Positions 58,195-64,000 of a stretch of DNA of 64,000 bases are shown here, piece by piece. The position numbers were made by a program, and so were the translations under genes. The DNA comes from Corynebacterium faecale (lineage in GTDB: Bacteria > Actinomycetota > Actinomycetes > Mycobacteriales > Mycobacteriaceae). The notes beneath the pieces are model-generated. The model saw only the letters and a list, made by a program, of their open reading frames with translations. It was not told the DNA's origin and ran no database searches. Where the stretch lies: assembly GCF_030408735.1 (NCBI RefSeq), contig NZ_CP047204.1, positions 1,116,001 to 1,180,000 on the forward strand, written 5' to 3'. Position 1 is the stretch's first letter. The number at the start of each line of letters is the position of its first letter.

Positions 58195-59616
58195 GTGGCA
58201 CTTTCCCGCCTTGCACTGCGTACCGTTGCATCCGTCTCCGCGTCTGCTGTTGTCCTCGCCGGCATCATGACACCTACCGTTTCTGCCCAGAGCAGCTTCG
58301 GTTCCAGTGACCTGTTCAGCTTCGGATCCAGCGCTCCTGAAGCCCCAACCGAGCCGAAGAACATCATCTACATGGTCGGTGACGGCATGGGCTTCAACCA
58401 TGTTGCTGCCACCAACCTCTATGAGACCGGCCAGACCAAGTACCGGGTCGAGGGCGAGGCTAACGTTGAAACCCTCGAAGAGCTCGCCGGTGAATCCGTG
58501 CAGACCTACGAAGACTTCAACCGTTTGTCCATGACCACCTTCCAGCACGGCGGTTCCTATGATCCGATCCAGGCATGGAATGACCACAATTACGTCAACA
58601 CCGGTTCCATCACCGACTCCGCCGCAGCCGGTACCGCCATGGCAACCGGCGCAAAGACTGCTAATGGAACCATCGGCCTGGACCACGAGGGCAACCACGT
58701 CGAGAACACCTCCGAGCGTGCCATCGCTGTGGATAAGGCTGCCGGTGTTGTGTCCTCCGTGCCGTTCAACCACGCCACCCCGGCTGCCTGGGCTGCCCAC
58801 AACGCCAACCGCAATGACTACCACGGCATGGCCAACGAGATGCTGAACTCCGACCTGGACGTCATCATGGGTGCCGGCCACCCGCTTTACGACGACTCCA
58901 ACAACCTCCGCGCGGAGCCACGCTACCAGTACCTCTCCGAAGAGGATTTCACAGCAGTCTCCACCGGTGAGACCGACTTCACCTACGTCGAGGACAACGC
59001 TGATTTCGAGGCTCTGGCCAACGGCGATGTTGAGGACACCCAGTACTTCGGCCTGGCCAAGGTTGCCTCCACCCTGCAGCAGGGACGCGAAGGTTTCTCC
59101 GAGGCGCCTTACTCCGTTCCAAGCAACGATGTGGTTGATCTCGCCACCATGTCCGAAGGCGCACTCAACATCCTCGGCCAGGACGAGGACGGCTTCCACC
59201 TCATGATCGAAGGCGGCGCCATCGACTGGACCGGCCACGCCAACGACATCTCCCGCAACATCGAAGAGCAGCAGGACTTCAACAAGGCCGTCGACGCCGT
59301 CGTCGATTGGGTCGAACAGAACTCCTCCTGGGATGAAACCCTGCTGATTGTCACCGCTGACCACGAAACCGGTTACCTCTCCGGCCAGGACGAACTGCCC
59401 AACTGGAAGGCCCTGACCGGCGAAGCTGGCCAGGTCCCTGACCACGGCTGGTACTCCGGCAACCACACCAACCAGGTGGTTCCGTTCTTCTTCAAGGGCG
59501 CAGGCTCCGAGGACATCAAGGCTTCCGTCACCGGCACCGACCCAATTCGTGGCGAGTTCATCGACAACGTCACCGTTGCCAACCTCACCTTCAACGAGTG
59601 GTGGACCCGCGGCTAA
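58195..59616 (+). CDS. phoA: Secreted alkaline phosphatase
   Basis: 473 residues from a GTG at 58195 with AAGGA about 9 bases upstream; earlier TTG/ATG starts in frame lack one. A signal peptide (to about VSAQS, residue 30) directs secretion. Zn2/Mg-dependent phosphomonoesterase: IIYMVGDGMGF with the metal Asp, TGSITDSAAAGTAMATG with the nucleophile Ser142, FNHATPAAWAAHNANR, LMIEGGAIDWTGHAND and VTADHETGYLSG with metal ligands, and GNHTNQVVPFFFKG. It releases phosphate outside the cell and is typically phosphate-starvation induced. A hairpin terminator follows. Confidence 0.9.
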   Translation: MALSRLALRTVASVSASAVVLAGIMTPTVSAQSSFGSSDLFSFGSSAPEAPTEPKNIIYMVGDGMGFNHVAATNLYETGQTKYRVEGEANVETLEELAGESVQTYEDFNRLSMTTFQHGGSYDPIQAWNDHNYVNTGSITDSAAAGTAMATGAKTANGTIGLDHEGNHVENTSERAIAVDKAAGVVSSVPFNHATPAAWAAHNANRNDYHGMANEMLNSDLDVIMGAGHPLYDDSNNLRAEPRYQYLSEEDFTAVSTGETDFTYVEDNADFEALANGDVEDTQYFGLAKVASTLQQGREGFSEAPYSVPSNDVVDLATMSEGALNILGQDEDGFHLMIEGGAIDWTGHANDISRNIEEQQDFNKAVDAVVDWVEQNSSWDETLLIVTADHETGYLSGQDELPNWKALTGEAGQVPDHGWYSGNHTNQVVPFFFKGAGSEDIKASVTGTDPIRGEFIDNVTVANLTFNEWWTRG

Positions 59617-59633
59617 ACCCGCCCCACACCTTT

Positions 59634-59661
59634 AAGCGGAGCAGCGTTGGCTGCTCCGCTT
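59634..59661 (+). terminator. Terminator after alkaline phosphatase
   Basis: 12-bp perfect stem AAGCGGAGCAGC / GCTGCTCCGCTT with a GTTG loop, followed by TCGGTATCTT. Placed between two convergent genes; it could serve both. Confidence 0.85.
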
Positions 59662-59714
59662 TCGGTATCTTGTAGCGCTTATCGACGGCCAGATGATAGC
59701 CCTGAAAAACTCTG

Positions 59715-62700
59715 CTAGACCACTGCTCGTCCCTCCGCGTAGACCTTATTAGGCATCGGCCGTTTCAGGTTCCATTCGAATTGGATTGGCTTTTCACTTT
59801 GATGGCGGACATAGTCGAGTTCCCCAAGCAAGGTATAAGCACCGGCAAGTCCAACATCGTTCTCTTTGGTATTGCGTACCGCCATGATAATCGTGCCACC
59901 CAGTTCCTTATGGTGGATGTAGCGTCTTGCTGCTTTAGATTTCAGAGATGCGGAGGATTGCGATTCCCAATGGAACTTTGATGGGGAAATAGCGTAGTCG
60001 TGGTAGCTAGTTGTTGGAGAAAAGGTTTTCTCATTCTTAACGAGCGTGACAAAGAAGATATCTAAGTTCAATTCTTCGAGATATTTCACGCCTTCTCGCG
60101 GTAGTTTCACAACTTCTTCCAACGGCTTGTCCTGAAGAGCCGCCATAATCTCCGCGAGCGAGTAGTCAGCGTGAGTGTATAGAGCGCCAAAACCTATAGC
60201 CTTAGGCATCTGTGCTGGAAGACGACGGCTTTCGGACAATGTCACCGCTAGAATCTCTCCCAGCTCTTTCCTTAATGAGGGAAAGGTCCTCAATTCAGCG
60301 AGCCCATCGTCGATCGTGTCGGGAGTTGGGCGTGCTGTTTGATTTGCCCACATGACGGTGATGATCATCCGAGCGTAGGTTCGCATCGTGTTATCCATGT
60401 CCGCTTCGAAGGGGCCGTTTTCGTCGAGAAGGTTTTTGTACGCACGGGCGCGGTGGTCGTCGTTGACGTGGAGCAAGCCACGGAGACGATTGAGAAAGTA
60501 CAGCTCATCGGCGCTTGGGTCGTGACGTCTAACGAGTCCAGTGTCGATCAGTAGAGTTGTCCACCCAACTTTGTCACGCCGGTAGATTTCTGGAAGAGGG
60601 ATTCCGGTGTTGTCGATGAACTCGACGAGATTTGTGGTGGCTTCATCGGTCATGCGATTGTGAATTGTCTTCAGGGAGTTCCTGGTTGCGCGTTTGACGT
60701 TGGCGAGTACCTGGTCCTGGGACACTTCATCGAGGATGATGTTCGTTCCAGGAGGGAGATTCGGGAACCCATGATCGATGTGATTGACCAAGGATTGGCC
60801 ACGTCTGCCGGTCAATGCAAAGTAACGGGCTTCGAAGTCGTAGTTTTCATGCTGCTGGCCAATGAAGTCCATCACCGTGCATACATCTTTGCCAGGGAAC
60901 AAGCGTAAGCCTCGTCCGAGTTGTTGCAAGAACACAGTGGGGCTTTGAGTCGGGCGAAGCAAGAGCAACGTATTGACTGAAGGAATGTCTACACCTTCGT
61001 TGAAAATATCGACCGCGAACAGGATTTTGACTTCGCCGGCCTTGAGTTTGAGGATTGCATCGGCGCGCTGCTGTGGGGACATGTGATGGTCAATGGCAAT
61101 GGCTGGAAGACCGTAGGCGTTGAATTGGTTTGCCATGTAATGCGCGTGAGCGATGTTGACACAAAACCCTAAAGCTTTCATGGTGTTGAGATCGAAGATT
61201 CGTTTGTTGAGTTCTCTCAGAATCAGCTCGATACGTTTCTGGCCAGCTTTAATGTAGAAATCGCCTAATGCGGTGATGTCATAGTCTCGTGAATTTCTGC
61301 TCCACTCCACGTTGGTGAGGTCAGTTTCATCATTGATACCGAAATAGTGCATAGGGGCGAGAAGCTGGAGTTTGAGCGCATCCCACAACCGAAGCTCATA
61401 AGCAATACGGTAATCGAAGAATTTCTGAATATTTTCGCCATCGCCACGTTCTGGGGTTGCAGTGAGCCCGAGCAATTCCGCGGGCTTGAAATGATCCATT
61501 ATTCGTCGATAGGAAGGTGCTTCAGCATGGTGAAATTCATCGATGGTGATGATCTCAAAGTGATCTGAAGCAATCTGATTCAGACGATCCGCGTTGAGCG
61601 ATTGGACCATCGCAAAGACGTGATTCCAGTTTCTAGGCGTAGACCCGGTGGCGAGTAATTCACCGAAAGAGGGTTCTTTAAGAACTTCCCGGTAAGTCTT
61701 GCGGGCTTGTTCAAGAATCTCCCGGCGATGGGCAACGAAAAGTAACCGCGGTTGACTTCCCGCTGTCTCACATAAATTACGATAATCGAGAGCAGCAACA
61801 ACAGTCTTTCCGGTACCGGTCGCTGCAACAACAAGATTTTTATGGCGATTGTGCTCTTCACGTTCTGATTGAAGCGCTTCGAGCATATCTGCCTGATAGG
61901 GGTAGGGGCGGACATCTAGACCAGAAAGTTCTATCAGGTTCGATGATGAACCGAATGCTCGACCAAGAGCGTCTGTTAGCAGCTCTTGGTCCTCCGCAGG
62001 GTCATAGGTTTCGAAATGGGAATCGTTCCAGTAGGTATCGAATGTTGCTATGAACTTGTCCACAATTGTGGGCGTGGTGGCGACTGAGGTACGAACGTTC
62101 CATTCGATGCCGTCGACAAGCGCGGAGTTCGACAAATTTGAGCTACCGATATATGCCGTATCGAATCCAGAATTGCGTCGAAGTAACCAAGCTTTTGCAT
62201 GGAGACGAGTTGTTTTAGGATCGTAGTTTATTTTAACTTTCGCGCCATAGACGTTGACTAGACGATCCACCGCAGCGGCTTCCGTGGCGCCGCAGTAGGT
62301 AGTGGTGATGACACGCAGCGGAACACCACGGTTCTTGAGTTCCATGAGCTCATCATGAATAACCCGGATGCCACTGGACTTGATGAAAGCGCAGATAAGA
62401 TCCACGGAGTCCGCAGTTCGAAACTCACGACGGAGCTCAGCGGACATATTTTGATCTTTGGCGGCATTGGTCAACAGTGCTGCACCCGATAGCGGAATCT
62501 CGGGTAGAGGTGGAGGATCAGCCAATGCAGTGGGGTGAACAGAGTACAACAAGGATTCGTCTTCTATGACGTCCTCGTGATCTAGCAAAGCGATGACCTG
62601 GTTAATTAACGCTATTCGATCGCTGGAATTTTTGGTTCTCCGAAGTGCAGAATCGAGCCGCCTACTCACTAACTGGGTGAGCGACTGGATATAACGATCT

Positions 62701-62852
62701 TTGGTGGCTTCGTCATCGCCAGGCGCGGTGGAAAAGACAGTGGTGGGGGATTCGTCCCGCGTGGCTTGGATTCGCTCCTGGATTCGTGCAGTGACGGGAG
62801 TTTCGTAAGCGCCAAATGGAAGGATTGAATCATTCTTTTTAAAGGAGGTCAT
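59715..62852 (-). CDS. PLD-domain SF2 helicase with DUF3427-like C-terminus
   Basis: 1045 residues. The N-terminal 130 residues are not recognised. A phospholipase-D-like domain follows (about 135-285) with LHAKAWLL (H218, K220) and AYIGSSNLSNSAL. Then comes a complete superfamily 2 helicase: motif I AATGTGKT with K349, motif II DEFH at D438, GLTATPERGDG and motif VI QQLGRGLRLFPGKD, about 330-680. The remaining 360 residues match the DUF3427 region that accompanies such helicases. Proteins of this layout are thought to be DNA-processing or defence enzymes. It starts 2 bp after the NUDIX stop, so translation is coupled. No methyltransferase or specificity gene is present. Confidence 0.85.
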   Translation of the reverse strand: MTSFKKNDSILPFGAYETPVTARIQERIQATRDESPTTVFSTAPGDDEATKDRYIQSLTQLVSRRLDSALRRTKNSSDRIALINQVIALLDHEDVIEDESLLYSVHPTALADPPPLPEIPLSGAALLTNAAKDQNMSAELRREFRTADSVDLICAFIKSSGIRVIHDELMELKNRGVPLRVITTTYCGATEAAAVDRLVNVYGAKVKINYDPKTTRLHAKAWLLRRNSGFDTAYIGSSNLSNSALVDGIEWNVRTSVATTPTIVDKFIATFDTYWNDSHFETYDPAEDQELLTDALGRAFGSSSNLIELSGLDVRPYPYQADMLEALQSEREEHNRHKNLVVAATGTGKTVVAALDYRNLCETAGSQPRLLFVAHRREILEQARKTYREVLKEPSFGELLATGSTPRNWNHVFAMVQSLNADRLNQIASDHFEIITIDEFHHAEAPSYRRIMDHFKPAELLGLTATPERGDGENIQKFFDYRIAYELRLWDALKLQLLAPMHYFGINDETDLTNVEWSRNSRDYDITALGDFYIKAGQKRIELILRELNKRIFDLNTMKALGFCVNIAHAHYMANQFNAYGLPAIAIDHHMSPQQRADAILKLKAGEVKILFAVDIFNEGVDIPSVNTLLLLRPTQSPTVFLQQLGRGLRLFPGKDVCTVMDFIGQQHENYDFEARYFALTGRRGQSLVNHIDHGFPNLPPGTNIILDEVSQDQVLANVKRATRNSLKTIHNRMTDEATTNLVEFIDNTGIPLPEIYRRDKVGWTTLLIDTGLVRRHDPSADELYFLNRLRGLLHVNDDHRARAYKNLLDENGPFEADMDNTMRTYARMIITVMWANQTARPTPDTIDDGLAELRTFPSLRKELGEILAVTLSESRRLPAQMPKAIGFGALYTHADYSLAEIMAALQDKPLEEVVKLPREGVKYLEELNLDIFFVTLVKNEKTFSPTTSYHDYAISPSKFHWESQSSASLKSKAARRYIHHKELGGTIIMAVRNTKENDVGLAGAYTLLGELDYVRHQSEKPIQFEWNLKRPMPNKVYAEGRAVV

Positions 62853-62854
62853 CG

Positions 62855-63250
62855 CTAAAGGAACCGCTCCTGAATGAGCTCCACAGTCGGAATATCAGCA
62901 GGGGCCCAGTGGAGGTCTGTGAGCGCTTCAGGTTCGACCCAGCGGATCTCGCTATGTTCAGTAAGTTGCGGTTCACCCTTGTTCAATTCGCACCAGAAGG
63001 TTGAGAGCTCAACGATGCCGAAAGAGTACTCATAGGCAGTAGTTGTTATGTGTTGGCCGATCGTCGCTTCGCACAGCAGTTCTTCTGCAAGCTCCCGCGC
63101 GAGAGATTCTTCCGGCGACTCATTAGGCTCAATTTTACCGCCGGGAAATTCCCAGTAACCGGGTAGCGCCTTATCGGGTCCTCGCTGGGCTGCAAGGATT
63201 AATCCGTCTCTTAAGAGCACCGCGCCGGTTACTGGAATTCTCTTTGTCAT
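62855..63250 (-). CDS. NUDIX hydrolase, MutT type
   Basis: 131 residues from the ATG at 63250 (MTKRIPVTGAVLLRDGLILA); an earlier start would add up to eight residues. The Nudix box is intact: GGKIEPNESPEESLARELAE followed by EL, i.e. G-x5-E-x7-RE-x2-EE. The start resembles (deoxy)nucleoside triphosphate pyrophosphohydrolases such as 8-oxo-dGTPase. It is the first gene of a two-gene operon with the PLD-helicase. Pairing of a MutT-like enzyme with a DUF3427 helicase recurs in bacteria to my recollection, suggesting a joint role. Confidence 0.85.
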   Translation of the reverse strand: MTKRIPVTGAVLLRDGLILAAQRGPDKALPGYWEFPGGKIEPNESPEESLARELAEELLCEATIGQHITTTAYEYSFGIVELSTFWCELNKGEPQLTEHSEIRWVEPEALTDLHWAPADIPTVELIQERFL

Positions 63251-63334
63251 AATTTCTGATTGTCTCATGTGCACTGATTAATGTGCTGAGCCACTCGCCG
63301 TGGCAGGCACGATGACCATAATCGCCGAGGGGAT

Positions 63335-64000
63335 TTACTTAATAGCCCGCTCCATCACCCACGCCAGCACCTCTCCTGTGCCTTGAACAGTTAATTCATC
63401 ACTGTCAGTGACTCGGAGAACATCGCCCTCGTTGAGATCATGACCGTGGGCGCTAAACGTGCCGGCTATGACATATAAATGGATGTAGGCGCCGCCAAGA
63501 AGAGTGGCCACGCCACCATCGTCTAGATGTGCCACCCACATTGATGCTCCAGAGGTGCCGAGGGGAAGCGGAGAGTCGGGGCCAGCAACCTGGATGAAGG
63601 CGCCTGATCCGGCTAGTGTGTCCGTGAAGTCATATGCCTTGTGAGATGGGGGAGTGCCGGCGCGATCGGCGGGGAGCCAGCTCTGCACAATGCGTGCGTT
63701 CTGTCGGCTCGTATAACCGTTGTCATTGACCTCCGAATGGCGAACACCTGAACCAGCACTGATGTGCTGTGCCATGCCGTTGACCAGGACAGTGGGGCTA
63801 TCTGAACCGGAGTCACGGTGGCGGATCGATCCATCGACGATCCAGGACACAATCTCCACGTCCTTGTGGAAGTGCATGTCAAAACCCTCACCGGGGGACA
63901 CGATGTCATCGTTGTGCACCATTAGAAGGCCGAAAGCACTGGCCTTCAGGTCGAAGCTTCCAGTCGCAGGAAAGGACTGTCGAGAAAGCACCGCGGAGTC
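63335..64000 (-). CDS. Pirin family protein (5' end outside window)
   Basis: The frame is open to the right window edge, so the start is missing; the first usable internal start is a GTG at 63991. Bicupin fold: the N-terminal cupin has SAFGLLMVHNDDIVSPGEGF and DMHFHKDVEIVSWIVDGSIRHRD with the iron ligands, then QHISAGSGVRHSEVND with the Glu; the C-terminal cupin is weaker (GGAYIHLYVIAGTFSAHG). Pirins bind iron and act as redox regulators or quercetin dioxygenases. About 20 residues are probably lost at the N-terminus. Confidence 0.85.
   Translation of the reverse strand, partial: DSAVLSRQSFPATGSFDLKASAFGLLMVHNDDIVSPGEGFDMHFHKDVEIVSWIVDGSIRHRDSGSDSPTVLVNGMAQHISAGSGVRHSEVNDNGYTSRQNARIVQSWLPADRAGTPPSHKAYDFTDTLAGSGAFIQVAGPDSPLPLGTSGASMWVAHLDDGGVATLLGGAYIHLYVIAGTFSAHGHDLNEGDVLRVTDSDELTVQGTGEVLAWVMERAIK

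Noticed and set aside
58189..59466. 425-residue Val/Gly-rich frame opposite phoA
   Set aside because: Antisense shadow; phoA has all catalytic motifs and a signal peptide.

Overview
The window looks like a chromosomal segment of a Corynebacterium close to C. glutamicum/C. efficiens. Evidence: the fused E1-E2 OdhA protein beginning [12 protein letters not shown]; the gene order odhA - fused ABC exporter - hypothetical - aroE3-like - thioesterase - carboxylesterase - two MFS genes - metE - flavin monooxygenase, which I recall from the C. glutamicum odhA/metE region; an RmlC-RmlD fusion; and high-GC codon use in the core genes. The species assignment is inference.

Region 1 (1-24 kb) is a surface-polysaccharide locus heavily broken up by insertion sequences. 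Its host genes are a heparinase II/III-like lyase (cut by the window edge), rmlB-rmlCD-rmlA (dTDP-L-rhamnose supply), a GT61-like glycosyltransferase, a putative rhamnosyl-transferase-like enzyme and, on the other strand, a UDP-GlcNAc 2-epimerase. Two islands of nested transposons lie between them. In 1639-6396 an IS630-type element carries an IS1380-type element, which carries an IS481/rve-type element; the inverted repeats and target duplications can be read at each level. In 13.3-22.1 kb one IS3-family element has been split by a unit made of two identical IS1380-family copies (enclosing the rhamnosyl-transferase-like gene and IS3/IS21 scraps) and again by an IS30 element. An IS256 element abuts on the left and an IS5-type remnant on the right.

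Region 2 (24-28.8 kb) holds small envelope genes: a lipoprotein, a membrane-anchored protein, a 38-residue membrane peptide, a TauE/SafE permease, and a SipW-type signal peptidase next to a TasA/camelysin-like secreted protein.

Region 3 (28.8-48.4 kb) is core metabolism and transport. On the minus strand are odhA, a 1247-residue fused ABC exporter, a hypothetical, a shikimate-dehydrogenase-like gene and a thioesterase. A decayed DUF559-like pseudogene follows. Then come a type-B carboxylesterase translationally coupled to a FhuF-like [2Fe-2S] protein, an acidic-tailed protein, two MFS exporters, and metE with a long leader and an McbR-like operator.

Region 4 (48.9-64 kb) is more accessory: an XRE/ImmA-IrrE regulator-protease followed by a pRiA4b-ORF3-like protein and an unrecognised 511-residue protein; a trimethylamine-monooxygenase-like FMO; a second pRiA4b-ORF3-like gene; a YczE-type membrane protein; a secreted alkaline phosphatase; a NUDIX-helicase operon (PLD + SF2 helicase + DUF3427-like C-terminus); and a pirin cut by the right edge. 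The best candidates for under-described systems are the XRE-ImmA/ORF3/511-aa cluster, the NUDIX-PLD-helicase pair, and the IS481-like element with arrayed end repeats. No tRNA, rRNA or CRISPR array was recognised.
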